This document shows positions 1 through 9,820 of a DNA stretch of 64,000 bases, piece after piece. Location of the stretch: the NCBI RefSeq assembly GCF_020447265.1, contig NZ_JAJADR010000001.1:806001-870000 (forward strand), written 5' to 3'. The notes under the pieces were generated by a model that worked only from the letters and a program-made list of their open reading frames with translations, was not told where the DNA came from and searched no databases. Position numbers and translations under genes: made by a program. The DNA is from Hymenobacter lucidus. Lineage in GTDB: Bacteria > Bacteroidota > Bacteroidia > Cytophagales > Hymenobacteraceae. Positions within the stretch are counted from its first letter, which is position 1. Each line of letters begins with the position of its first letter.

Positions 1-75
1 TGGGCGTTTCGGTGGGCATTGCTGGCCGCTAAGGGGCAGCTGCTCAAGCGCCGTGCCGGGCAGCTGGCCGCCTGA
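1..75 (+). CDS. 3' end of an unidentified gene (partial)
   Basis: Frame 1 is open from the first base to a TGA at 73-75 and gives the last 24 residues (WAFRWALLAAKGQLLKRRAG...) of a protein that starts outside the window. The tail has a short hydrophobic stretch followed by basic residues, as at the end of a membrane protein, but it is too short to identify. The truncated haemoglobin gene starts 23 bases downstream on the same strand, so the two may be co-transcribed. Confidence 0.45.
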   Translation, partial: WAFRWALLAAKGQLLKRRAGQLAA

Positions 76-98
76 TTCTCTACCTGTTCGTTCTTCCA

Positions 99-488
99 AT
101 GACTGTTACCCGTCCCGATATTCAAACCGAAGCCGACGTGCAGCGGCTCGTGGATACCTTCTACCGCAAAGTAAACCAGGACGACCTGCTCGACCCGGTT
201 TTCAACGGCTTTGCTCACGTCGACTGGGCCCGGCACCTGCCCATTATGTACGATTTCTGGAGCAGCCTGCTGCTGGGTACCTCGCGCTACAGCGGCCGGC
301 CTTTCCCCAAGCACCTGCCCCTGCCCGTCGATGCCGCGCACTTTACCCGCTGGATGCAGCTTTTCGAGGCCACCGTAGATGAGCTTTTCGCCGGCCCCGT
401 GGCCGACACGGCCAAAGTGCGCGCCCTGAATATTGCCACCATGTTTGAGTACCGCCTGCGCAAGCGCGACCCGCTGTCGTTGCTGTAA
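99..488 (+). CDS. Group III truncated haemoglobin
   Basis: A 129-residue protein of the usual length for group III (P-type) truncated haemoglobins, small cytoplasmic haem proteins linked to oxygen or nitric-oxide handling. The E/F region motif HFTRWMQLFE puts the likely proximal His at residue 81; Tyr22 in FYRKV is a candidate B10 distal residue, and the N-terminal VDTFYRKVNQDDLLDPVF block is family-typical. The start at 99 follows the upstream stop by 23 bases. The 3' end faces the cupin gene across a hairpin. The kinase/CRP-type regulator pair lies about 600 bases away, which may fit an oxygen or NO response, but no operator was seen. Family call is strong; the ligand is inferred. Confidence 0.88.
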   Translation: MTVTRPDIQTEADVQRLVDTFYRKVNQDDLLDPVFNGFAHVDWARHLPIMYDFWSSLLLGTSRYSGRPFPKHLPLPVDAAHFTRWMQLFEATVDELFAGPVADTAKVRALNIATMFEYRLRKRDPLSLL

Positions 489-513
489 AAGGCATTTTCG
501 GTACCGCTAAAAG

Positions 514-552
514 CATCCGCCCGCCTTCGACCAGTTCGAGGGCGGGCGGATG
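514..552. terminator. Hairpin between convergent genes, probable bidirectional terminator
   Basis: Perfect 12-base arms (catccgcccgcc at 514-525 and ggcgggcggatg at 541-552) enclose a 15-base loop. It lies just after the haemoglobin stop and just before the cupin stop on the other strand. There is no strong T tract. Confidence 0.6.
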
Positions 553-571
553 TACTTTGGGGCAACCCGGC

Positions 572-880
572 TTACCGGTAAATCAGAATTCGGGCCTCTT
601 CCAGGCAGCTCAGCGCGTGGGGCGCCCCGGCGGGAATAATGACGTAGTCGCCGGCCGTGACTTCGGTGGGCTGGTCTTCCTGGGTGATGATGAGGCGGCC
701 GGCCAGCACGGTCACGAACACGTCGACGGGCGCGTGGTGGGTGGGCATTACCTCGCCGGCGCTAAAGGTTTTGTAAATAACTTTCTGGCCGCTTTTATCG
801 AGCAGTACCAGGGCTTTCTGCTCGCCGGCGGGCGTGTGGGTGCCGCCCAGCAGGCTGCCGCTTTTCAGGGGTGGATACAT
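572..880 (-). CDS. Small single-domain cupin protein
   Basis: A 102-residue protein that is almost entirely one cupin beta-barrel. The first metal-binding motif is visible as PTHHAPVDVFVTVLAGRL (His-His, then the usual Glu position as Asp/Val, then Gly), and the second half has GDYVIIPAGAPHALSC with the conserved Pro and His. Such proteins bind a metal and a small ligand or act as sensors; the substrate cannot be told. It is transcribed toward the haemoglobin gene and ends next to the shared hairpin. Its promoter would lie in 881-1030, where no clear TAnnTTTG was found. The function beyond fold is unknown. Confidence 0.8.
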   Translation of the reverse strand: MYPPLKSGSLLGGTHTPAGEQKALVLLDKSGQKVIYKTFSAGEVMPTHHAPVDVFVTVLAGRLIITQEDQPTEVTAGDYVIIPAGAPHALSCLEEARILIYR

Positions 881-1038
881 AGGAAATGGGTAAAAGGTAA
901 GGACGGACCCGGGGCCCGGTTTGTATTCCTAAAGCACGACCATTTGCCCCAGCCTACCCATGACGAAAATCACCGCCGCCGCTGAGTAATGGCAGGCTTT
1001 GCCGAGAATAAGGCCCCGCATCGGCCGCCGGCCGCCAC

Positions 1039-1070
1039 AAAAAAGCCGTCGGGTCCCGACGGCTTTTTTT
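1039..1070. terminator. Rho-independent terminator after the response regulator gene
   Basis: Stem gccgtcg/cgacggc with a short ggtcc loop, flanked by A6 on one side and T7 on the other, so it can act on both strands. On the minus strand it follows the end of the regulator gene (stop at 1094) by about 25 bases. Confidence 0.85.
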
Positions 1071-1093
1071 GAGCTCTTTTAAGAATAGCGGCT

Positions 1094-2123
<1,030 letters not shown>

Positions 2124-2146
<23 letters not shown>

Positions 2147-3734
2147 AGGGAATGGTAAGGGTGACGGTGGTGCCCACGTTCAGGTCGCTTTGCAGGGCAA
2201 TGGTGCCGCCCATCAGGTCGAGGTAGCGGGCCACAATATACAGGCCCAGGCCGGTGCCGGGCAGGTTGGCGGCGTTGCGGGCCCGGAAAAACCGCTCGAA
2301 CAAATGCTCCTGGTCTTCCCGCGAAATGCCCATGCCCTGGTCTTGCACGCGCAGTGTAAGCAGGCCCGGCTGGCACTCGGCCTGCACCGTCACCACCGAG
2401 TTTTCGCCCGAGTACTTGATGGCGTTGGAAAGCAGGTTGACCAAGATTTTGCGCAGCAGGGAAGGGTCGAGGCGCACGGGGCCGGGGCAGGCGGCGTGCT
2501 GCTCGATGCGCTGCCCGGCCTTGCGCAGGCCTTGTACATCCACGATGGTTTCCTGCAGCAGAGCGGCCAGGTCCAGGTTGGTGGGCCGGGCCTCAATCTT
2601 GCCTTCCTCGATGCGGCCCACCGACAGAAACTCCTCCAGAATATCGGTCAGGTGCTTCACCGAGCTCCGAATTCGCTCCAGGTGGCGCTGCCGCTTATCC
2701 TGCTGCTCGGTGGCGGGGTACTTCTCAATCAGGCTGGCCGAGGTCAGAATACCGGTGAGCGGCGTGCGAAACTCGTGCGAGGCCATGCTCACGAAGCGCG
2801 ACTTAAGCTCCCCCAGCTCCTGCTCGGCGGCCAGGGCCTGGGTCAGCTCCTGGCCGCGCTTTTCCAGCTGGGCCAGCGTGGTCATCAGCGCATGGGTCCG
2901 CTCCGATACTTTCTGCTCCAGCTCCGTATTCAGGCGGGCTACCCGCTGGTGCTGGGCGATCAGCTCCCGCTCGGCGTCGCGCTTGAGGGTAATATCGATG
3001 ATGTAGGCCACCACGTAGAGCTCCTCTTCCAGGTGAAAATAGCTCAGGCTGATTTCCACCGGAAACACCGTCCCGTCGCGGCGGCGGGCCTGCAGGTCGC
3101 GGTTGGCCCCCATGGCCCGCACCTGGGGGTGGGCGTTGAATGATTCGCGCAAATGAGTGTGGCGCGACCGGACGGCATCGGGTACCAGAGCCTCGATGCG
3201 CTGCCCGGCCAGGGTGCCGGCCGGGTAGCCAAACAGCTGCTGGGCAAGGTCGTTGGCCAGGATAATCTCGCCCTGCCGGTCGCACATGATAATGCCTACC
3301 GTGGCATGGGCCACCACCGCCTCGAAGCGGCCCACACTCTGGGCCAGGCTGCGCTCGGCATCGTGCAGGCGGTCGGTGTTGGCCAGGCGCACCAGCAGGT
3401 AGGGTCGCCCGTCGAGTACGCAGCGGGTCAGGTCGATGTGGGCCCAGAAAGTGGTGCCGGATTGCTGCCGAATTTCGGCGTCTAACTCATAGAAGCCCTC
3501 ACGCAGCACTTCTTCCTGAATCCGGTTCCATTCGTCGGGCGGCAGCGTGTACTGAAACAGGGTACGGGTTGGGGCTGCGTACAGCTCCTGGGCCGAGGCG
3601 TAGCCCAGCAGCCGGTAGCCGGCCGCATTAACGCGCGTGTACCAGCCCTGCTCCACATCATAGAGGCCCACAAAGTTGCGGGGCTCTTCGAAGAGGATGT
3701 CGGTCAGCGAATGAGTGGGTAGTTCGGTAAGCAT
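2124..3734 (-). CDS. PAS-domain sensor histidine kinase
   Basis: A 536-residue kinase with no membrane span, so likely cytoplasmic. Two PAS regions are seen (about 10-120 and 130-250), then a coiled coil (about 250-310), a HisKA domain with the H-box MASHEFRTPLTG (His320 is the phosphorylated residue), the N-box LVNLLSNAIKYS, and the G boxes VQDQGMGIS and PGTGLGLYI. All motifs look intact. It overlaps the response regulator by 23 bases and is its probable partner. The PAS ligand is not evident; haem or small redox ligands would suit the neighbouring haemoglobin but this is inference. The ATG at 3734 was taken because it gives a full first PAS domain. Confidence 0.9.
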
Positions 3735-3890
3735 TATGAAGAGCGTAAAAGCCTCATGTATTTCGATGAGCCCGGGCCAACGGCCTAGATTGATAACTGT
3801 CAGGCCCCGGGCTGATGTTCGTCATACCAGCTGCCGGCCGGGTAGCCTAGTTTTAGGGTACTGATTTTGTCCCTTTTTCTGAAGCTTTCC

Positions 3891-4202
3891 ATGCAAGTTC
3901 CTAAAGCCCAAAGCCCGCCAGTGGCAACGGTGTTGCTGCTGCTGGTGGCCCCGCTGAAAAACCGCTGCGCCGCCGCAGCCGTTGATCTGGTGGCCCTACA
4001 AACCCGGCTGGGCCCCAAGATACAGGTGCTGCTGGTCGATGAAGCAACCCATCCGGCTATTGTGCGCAGCTTCGCCCCGGTGCGCCTGCCCTCCAGCGTG
4101 CTGCTGCATCAGGGCACCGAGCTTTGGCGGCAAAACGGGCTGCCCAACGCCACGAAAATGCCGGCTGCCCTGCTGGCGAAGATAGAGCATATTGCTTCAT
4201 AA
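3891..4202 (+). CDS. Small thioredoxin-fold protein without a CxxC site
   Basis: 103 residues from ATG 3891; a TTG at 3867 would add eight residues but is less likely. The pattern of a hydrophobic strand (VATVLLLLVAPL), a helix, a second strand (IQVLLVDEA) and a cis-Pro-like segment (APVRLPSSVLLHQGTELWR) resembles thioredoxin-like proteins. The CxxC redox site is missing: only one Cys occurs (in NRCAAAAV), so it is probably not a disulfide oxidoreductase. It stands alone between the kinase (divergent) and the tetR operon. The fold assignment is moderate and the role is unknown. Confidence 0.6.
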   Translation: MQVPKAQSPPVATVLLLLVAPLKNRCAAAAVDLVALQTRLGPKIQVLLVDEATHPAIVRSFAPVRLPSSVLLHQGTELWRQNGLPNATKMPAALLAKIEHIAS

Positions 4203-4289
4203 GTACTGCCGCCACGCGTCTTTTAAGGAGTTGAAAATACCAACCCGGTTAAGCAACAGGAGACAATGACATATTTACTATTTTATTTA

Positions 4290-4302
4290 ATAGTATTACT
4301 AT
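4290..4302. promoter_or_regulatory. Candidate TetR operator palindrome
   Basis: The sequence atagta-t-tactat is a perfect inverted repeat in an AT-rich stretch about 20 bases before the TATATTTG element and about 70 bases before the tetR gene. Position and symmetry fit autoregulation by the TetR protein; this is inferred. Confidence 0.4.
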
Positions 4303-4320
4303 CATTTTAAAAAGTGTTTC

Positions 4321-4328
4321 TATATTTG
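4321..4328 (+). promoter_or_regulatory. -7 promoter element (TATATTTG) for the tetR-export operon
   Basis: Exact match to the Bacteroidota -7 consensus TAnnTTTG, 41 bases before the tetR start. No good TTTG was found at the -33 spacing, so the promoter may be weak or regulated. Confidence 0.55.
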
Positions 4329-4369
4329 CCCCGTCAGGCAAGGCTGCTTATTCGTGCCTGACACTTCGT

Positions 4370-5077
4370 ATGATATTTCCTTCTAGTACCACCTCGCTCC
4401 GTATTGAGCTCAGCGACAAGCTGTTTTTGCGCGACCCGCAGGCTACCGACCTGGGCCGGCGGCTGGTGGGTGAGAGCATCGGGCTCATCGACCAGATTGG
4501 CTTCGAGCACTTCACCTTCAAAAAGCTGGCTCAGCGCATGGAGTCTACGGAGGCCTCACTCTACCGCTACTTTGAGAACAAGCACCGGCTGCTAGTGTAT
4601 CTGGTGAGCTGGCACTGGGCCGCATTACGCTACCAGATTCGGTTTCACACCCACAATGTGGCCGATGCCCCCGAGCGGCTGCGCTTGGTGCTGCGCATTC
4701 TCACCCAGGCCCACCACGACGACCCCACTACTACCCAGCTCGATGAGGCCGCGCTCTACCGCATCGTAGTGAGTGAGGCCTCCAAAGCCTACCTGACCAA
4801 GGAAGTAGACTCCGATAATCAGGCCGGTCTGTTTCGGGAGTACAAGCAGCTGGCCGCCGATATCGTGCTTATCGTGCAGGAAATAAACCCGCAGTATGCT
4901 TACCCACACGCGCTGGTAAGCACCCTACTGGAGGCGGCCCGCAAGCAGCTGTTCTTTGCCCAGCACCTGCCTTCCCTCACCGATGCGCCTGCCGCCACCG
5001 CCATTGAGCAGGCGCTGTATGCCTTTCTGGAAAACCTGGCTTTTGCCGCGCTGATGGCGGGCTCCGCCGCGCGGTAA
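4370..5077 (+). CDS. TetR/AcrR-family transcriptional regulator
   Basis: 235 residues. The N-terminal helix-turn-helix is clear at about residues 40-75 (FTFKKLAQRMESTEASLYRY with FENKHRLL after it), and the remainder is the all-helical ligand-binding and dimer domain. It is the first gene of a likely four-gene operon with the ABC, HlyD and TolC proteins, 36 bases before the ABC gene, and probably controls that exporter. A palindrome upstream (4290-4302) could be its operator. The inducing ligand is unknown. Unlike many efflux-pump TetR genes it is co-directional rather than divergent, which suits autoregulation of the whole unit. Confidence 0.88.
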   Translation: MIFPSSTTSLRIELSDKLFLRDPQATDLGRRLVGESIGLIDQIGFEHFTFKKLAQRMESTEASLYRYFENKHRLLVYLVSWHWAALRYQIRFHTHNVADAPERLRLVLRILTQAHHDDPTTTQLDEAALYRIVVSEASKAYLTKEVDSDNQAGLFREYKQLAADIVLIVQEINPQYAYPHALVSTLLEAARKQLFFAQHLPSLTDAPAATAIEQALYAFLENLAFAALMAGSAAR

Positions 5078-5113
5078 GCCACTCCGCCGCGTTTCTTTTA
5101 TCCTTTCAAGCTT

Positions 5114-6847
5114 ATGGCTGATTCTTCCGCCCCTTCTTCGCTCACCCCGGTAAAGCGCCTGCTGCGCCTGCTTGCCGCCGAGCGTCACGACATTGGCTAC
5201 CTGTACGTATACGCCGCCCTGACGGGCCTGATCAGCTTGACCCTGCCGCTGGGTGTGCAGTCGGTTATCGGCTTTGTGAGCAGCGGCGCGGTAAGTACCT
5301 CACTAGTGGTGCTCATCAGCTTTATTGTGGCGGGCACGCTGCTCGTGGGTGCGTTGCAGGTGATGCAGGTACACATCGTGGAAATCATCCAGCAGCGTCT
5401 GTTTGCCCGCGTGGCCCTCGACTTTGCCGTGCGGCTGCCGCGGGTGCGTACCGAACTGCTCAACGGGCAATACCTGCCCGAGCTGATGAACCGCCTGCTC
5501 GATGCGCCCACGCTACAAAAGGGCTTGGCTACGCTGCTGCTGGAGTTTTCGGCTGCCGCCCTGCAAATTCTCTTCGGCCTGCTGCTGCTCTCCCTCTACC
5601 ACCCCATCTTCATTGCCTTTGGCTTGCTACTAGTGTTGCTGCTGGCGCTCATGATTCGGGTGACGGGCCCCAAAGGCTTGAGCACCAGTATCACCGAGTC
5701 GCAGTACAAGTATCGGGTGGTAGCCTGGCTGGAAGACGTGGCCCGCACTGTGCACACCTTCCGCCACCCGCCCCGCCAAGACCTGGCCCTGAACCGGACC
5801 GACGACCTGGTAGATGGCTACTTGGTGGCCCGGCAAAGCCACTTCCGGGTGCTTCTCACGCAGTATTGGGGCTTTGTAGCCTTCAAAACCCTGATAACGG
5901 CTGCCCTGCTCATTATCGGCTGCTGGCTTCTGCTGAGCAAGCAGATTAACATCGGGCAGTTTGTGGCCGCCGAAATTGTTATCATTCTTACCATCAATGC
6001 CGTGGAAAAGGTGCTGCTCAAGCTCGACGTGGTGTATGATGCTCTTACCTCGCTCGACAAAATCGGCCACGTGCTCGACCTGCCTGTGGGCGGTGGGGCT
6101 ACGGCCGGCTTCCAGCTGGCCCCCGCCAGCCAGGGGCTGCGCGTGGAGCTGCGCCACCTCGGCTACACTTACCCTGGGGCTCAGCGCCCGGCCGTACTCG
6201 ACCTTTCGCTTAACCTGAATGCCGGCGACCATATCGGCCTGACGGGCTTCGACGGTTCGGGCAAAACCACCTTGCTGCGGGTGCTGGCCGGCCTGCTCGA
6301 AGGCCATACGGGCCTGGTGGCCTACGATGGGCTGGCCCTGCAAGACCTGGCTCCCGAGTCGCTGGGGCAGGTGGTGGGCGACAATATTGCCCATCAGAAC
6401 TTGTTTGAGGGCACGTTGCTGCAAAATCTGGTGCTGGAGCAAACTCACCTGAGCGCCGAGGACTTGACCTGGGTGCTGGAGCTGGTAGGGCTGCGCGAAG
6501 ACGTGTATGGGCGGCCCCAGGGCCTAAATACCCCGCTCGGAATCGGGACGCCGCTGCCCGACAGCACCCGGCAGAAGTTGCTGCTGGCCCGGGCTCTGGT
6601 ACGCCGCCCGCGCCTGCTGCTGCTCGATGGGTTTCTGCCTGGCGTGGAGCCTGCCGAACGCCACCGCATCCTGAGCCGCCTGCTGGCACCCGCCCAGCCC
6701 TGGACGGTGGTGCTGTCGAGCAGCGACCCGCGCGTGCTGGCCCTGTGCCCGCGCCTGGTGGTGCTGCGCGATGGGCAACTGGTGGCCGATGGACCGTATT
6801 TGCAGGTAGTGGAGCGCCCCGAGTTGCGCCGGCTGCTGGCCGAGTAA
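5114..6847 (+). CDS. ABC exporter half-transporter with a degenerate nucleotide-binding domain
   Basis: 577 residues: a six-span exporter membrane domain (about 20-300) followed by an ABC domain (about 345-577), no peptidase domain. Walker A is intact (GFDGSGKT, 378-385, Lys384). Other catalytic parts are altered: the signature reads LPDSTRQ instead of LSGGQ, Walker B LLLLDGF has Gly506 where the catalytic Glu belongs, and the H-loop region reads VVLSSSDP without His. It may therefore bind but poorly hydrolyse ATP as a homodimer, or need a partner. It sits between tetR and hlyD/tolC genes, so it is the inner-membrane part of a type I-like export complex. The substrate is unknown. Confidence 0.88.
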   Translation: MADSSAPSSLTPVKRLLRLLAAERHDIGYLYVYAALTGLISLTLPLGVQSVIGFVSSGAVSTSLVVLISFIVAGTLLVGALQVMQVHIVEIIQQRLFARVALDFAVRLPRVRTELLNGQYLPELMNRLLDAPTLQKGLATLLLEFSAAALQILFGLLLLSLYHPIFIAFGLLLVLLLALMIRVTGPKGLSTSITESQYKYRVVAWLEDVARTVHTFRHPPRQDLALNRTDDLVDGYLVARQSHFRVLLTQYWGFVAFKTLITAALLIIGCWLLLSKQINIGQFVAAEIVIILTINAVEKVLLKLDVVYDALTSLDKIGHVLDLPVGGGATAGFQLAPASQGLRVELRHLGYTYPGAQRPAVLDLSLNLNAGDHIGLTGFDGSGKTTLLRVLAGLLEGHTGLVAYDGLALQDLAPESLGQVVGDNIAHQNLFEGTLLQNLVLEQTHLSAEDLTWVLELVGLREDVYGRPQGLNTPLGIGTPLPDSTRQKLLLARALVRRPRLLLLDGFLPGVEPAERHRILSRLLAPAQPWTVVLSSSDPRVLALCPRLVVLRDGQLVADGPYLQVVERPELRRLLAE

Positions 6848-6901
6848 GCCGGCTGATTTTGTGCTTTTGATTGGACCGTACTGACTTTACGCTGCTGCGC
6901 A

Positions 6902-8296
6902 ATGCCTTTTGCTGAACATCCCTTATCTGAAACCCACCCGCTAACGGGCCGTTTTCGCTCCTACCAGCGTGTGCATAAGCTCAAAGTAGGGCGCACTCTG
7001 GCCCGCTGGGCTGCCGGACTCGGCCTGCTGGTACTGGTCGCTGGCTTTCTGCCCTGGACGCAGAACATCCGCTCGACCGGGACGCTCACTACCCTGCGCC
7101 CCCAAGACCGGCCTCAAACGGTGCCCAGCACCCTGGCCGGCCGCATTGCCAAGTGGCACGTGCGCGAGGGCCAGCGCGTGCGGCAGGGCGACACGCTGGT
7201 GGAAATTGTAGAAATCAAGGAGAAGTACTTCGACCCGCAGTTGGTGGAGCGCACCGGCGAGCAGCTTCAGGCCAAGCGTGGGGCCCTGGCCGAGAATCAG
7301 GCGAAAAACCAGGCCCTGCAGCAGCAGCAGCAGGCGTTGCGCAGTGCCCTGAGCGTGAGTCTGGACAAGGCCCGCAACAAAGTAACCCAGACCCGCCTGA
7401 AGGTTAACTCCGACGAGGCCGAACTGCGCGCCGCGCGCAACGACTTTGCCATTGCCGAGCAGCAGCAGCAGCGCCAGCAGGCGTTGTATGACCAGGGGCT
7501 CAAGTCATTGACGGAGCTGGAGCAGCGCCGCCTCAAGTTCCAAGAGTCCCGAGCCAAGCTGCAGGCCGTGGAAAACAAGCTGGCCGCCAGCCGGCAGGAG
7601 TTGGTAAACAGCCAGCTGGAGTTGTCGTCTTTGCAGGCCGAGTACCAGGATAAGCTGGCCAAGTCCGAATCGGACCGTCGCTCGGTGACGGCCTACCAGT
7701 TCGACACCGAAGGACAGATTGCCAAGATGCGCAACGAGCTGGCCAACCTGCAGATTCGGGCGGGTTTTTACCAGATTACTGCGCCCCAGGATGGCTACGT
7801 GGTGCGGGCGCTGAAGGAGGGGCTGGGCGAAATCGTGAAGGAAGGCGAGCCTATCGTTACCATCATGCCCAACGCCCCGGCCCTGGCCGCCGAGCTTTAC
7901 GTGAAGCCCATGGACATGCCCCTGCTGGCCGTGGGACGCAAGGTGCGGCTGCAGTTCGACGGCTGGCCCGCGCTGGTGTTCAGTGGCTGGCCCGGCACCA
8001 GCTTTGGCACCTTCGCCGGCACCGTTGCCGTTATCGACAACATCGACAGCCAGGGCCAGTACCGCATTCTGGTGACGCCCGACCCGGCCCAAGAACCCTG
8101 GCCGAAGCTCTTGCGCGTGGGCAGCGGCGTGTACGGCTGGGCTTTGCTCGACGATGTGCCGATTTGGTACGAGCTCTGGCGCCAGCTCAACGGCTTCCCG
8201 GCCGACTTCGTGGGGCAGCCCGCCACTGCCGATAAAGGCAAGAAAGCGGACAAAGCTGCCAAAGCCGACAGCGGGGAGGAGGACGCAAGCAAATGA
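6902..8296 (+). CDS. HlyD-family periplasmic adaptor (membrane fusion protein)
   Basis: 464 residues with one N-terminal membrane segment (about 35-52), a lipoyl-like half (GRIAKWHVREGQRVRQGD, about 80-105), a long Gln-rich coiled coil (about 115-290), the second lipoyl half (ITAPQDGYVVRAL) and a beta-barrel region. This is the architecture of adaptors that join an inner-membrane ABC exporter to a TolC-type channel. The C-terminal tail is Lys/Asp-rich and low in complexity. It starts 54 bases after the ABC gene and its last codons overlap the TolC gene start by four bases, so translation is likely coupled. Confidence 0.9.
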   Translation: MPFAEHPLSETHPLTGRFRSYQRVHKLKVGRTLARWAAGLGLLVLVAGFLPWTQNIRSTGTLTTLRPQDRPQTVPSTLAGRIAKWHVREGQRVRQGDTLVEIVEIKEKYFDPQLVERTGEQLQAKRGALAENQAKNQALQQQQQALRSALSVSLDKARNKVTQTRLKVNSDEAELRAARNDFAIAEQQQQRQQALYDQGLKSLTELEQRRLKFQESRAKLQAVENKLAASRQELVNSQLELSSLQAEYQDKLAKSESDRRSVTAYQFDTEGQIAKMRNELANLQIRAGFYQITAPQDGYVVRALKEGLGEIVKEGEPIVTIMPNAPALAAELYVKPMDMPLLAVGRKVRLQFDGWPALVFSGWPGTSFGTFAGTVAVIDNIDSQGQYRILVTPDPAQEPWPKLLRVGSGVYGWALLDDVPIWYELWRQLNGFPADFVGQPATADKGKKADKAAKADSGEEDASK

Positions 8297-9738
8297 AGCT
8301 AGCTGCCAAAATTCTGCTCCTGCTGGCCCTAACGGTAGGGCCAGCCGCCGCGCAGGTGCTGCCTCCGGCCGATACAAGTCAGCTCTTTACCCTGGCCGAC
8401 CTGCTCACCTACGTGACGCTGCGCCACCCCGTGGCCCGGCAGGCGGCGCTGCTGCCCGAAAAAGCGCTGCAGGAAGTGCGCCTGGCCCGTGGTGCTTTCG
8501 ACCCGGCCGCTACCAGCAAGTACTACGGCAAAACCCTGGGTGGCAAAGAGTATTTCCACGACTGGGACAGTCAGCTGCGGGTACCGCTCTGGTTTGGCGC
8601 CGACGTAAAAGCCGGGTACGAGCGGGGCGTGGGCACGTACGTTAACCCCGAAAACTACACGTCCCCGGCTGGTCTCAGCTACTTGGGTATATCGGTACCG
8701 CTCACGCAGGGCCTGCTGATAGACGAGCGGCGGGCTGCCGTGCGCCAAGCCCAGGCCCTGCGCGGCTTAGCTGAGGCCGAGCGGCGTAGCGCCCTGAACA
8801 AGCTAGTGCTGCAGGCCACCAAAGACTACTGGGACTGGACCCTGCACTTCCAGCGCCAGCAGTTGCTGCGCCGCAACGTGGAACTGGCCGACGTGCGCCT
8901 GCGGGCCATTCGCCAGCGGGTGCGCCTGGGCGACCTGGCCGCCATCGACTCGGTGGAGGCCCTAACCGAGCTGCAAAACCGCCAGGCTACTTTAGTGCAA
9001 GCGCAAGTGCAGTGGCAGAATGCTACCCTGCAGCTCAGCAACTACCTCTGGGATGAGCAGCAGCAACCCCGCGAGTTGCCTGCTACGGTGCAGCCCCAGC
9101 CCCTGCCCGGCCCCACCGCCTGGCTGGCCCTGTCCACCGACTCGCTCACTTCATTACTAAACCAAGCCGCTCAGCATCCGGAGCTGTTGAAAAGCCAGGC
9201 CAAGCGCAGCCAGCTGGGCATCGAGCGTCGCCTGTTACGCAACAAGATGCTGCCCAAGCTCACCCTCGACTACAACGTGCTGCAGGCCGGGGCACCCTTT
9301 CAGGCCGAAGGTACTCCCAGCCTGCGTGGGGCCTATCTGGAAAACAACTACAAGCTGGGCGCCAGCTTTGCCTATCCGCTGCTGCTACGGCAGGAGCGTA
9401 GCAAGCTGCAGTTGAACAGCCTGAAGCTGCGTGAAATTGAGCTGGATTTGCAGCAGGACACCCGCGCCATTCAGACGGGGGTGCGCACGGTGGCGGCCGA
9501 GTGGCAGGCCTTGCGCGAGCAGCTGCGGCTGCAGGAACAGGTGGTGCAAAATGCCGAACGCCTGCGCCAGGGCGAGCAAGCCCGCTTCGAAAATGGAGAA
9601 AGCTCGGTGTTTCTGCTCAATGCCCGCGAGGCACTGGTGGTTACGGCCCAGCTAAAGCTGGCCGAGCTACAAGCCAAATATGCCCAAACCAAGGCCCAGT
9701 TGCGCTGGTCGGCTGGCAGCATGCCACTAGCCGACTAG
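8293..9738 (+). CDS. TolC-family outer-membrane channel protein
   Basis: 481 residues with a cleavable signal peptide (MKLAAKILLLLALTVGPAAA, then Q). Two repeats of long helices with the conserved outer-membrane efflux pattern follow, including the LTQGLLIDERRAAVRQAQ and ATKDYWDWTL segments of the OEP family. The start overlaps the hlyD stop (ATGA). It forms the outer-membrane exit duct for the exporter encoded just upstream. It ends about 80 bases before a convergent universal stress gene, closing the operon. Confidence 0.9.
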   Translation: MKLAAKILLLLALTVGPAAAQVLPPADTSQLFTLADLLTYVTLRHPVARQAALLPEKALQEVRLARGAFDPAATSKYYGKTLGGKEYFHDWDSQLRVPLWFGADVKAGYERGVGTYVNPENYTSPAGLSYLGISVPLTQGLLIDERRAAVRQAQALRGLAEAERRSALNKLVLQATKDYWDWTLHFQRQQLLRRNVELADVRLRAIRQRVRLGDLAAIDSVEALTELQNRQATLVQAQVQWQNATLQLSNYLWDEQQQPRELPATVQPQPLPGPTAWLALSTDSLTSLLNQAAQHPELLKSQAKRSQLGIERRLLRNKMLPKLTLDYNVLQAGAPFQAEGTPSLRGAYLENNYKLGASFAYPLLLRQERSKLQLNSLKLREIELDLQQDTRAIQTGVRTVAAEWQALREQLRLQEQVVQNAERLRQGEQARFENGESSVFLLNAREALVVTAQLKLAELQAKYAQTKAQLRWSAGSMPLAD

Positions 9739-9820
9739 CCCTAATCCGGCGGCCGATATTGCCATTGCCAGCCGGTAGTGGGCGGCACCGGGCTGCTGCG
9801 CAATTCTTTACGAGCTTGTA

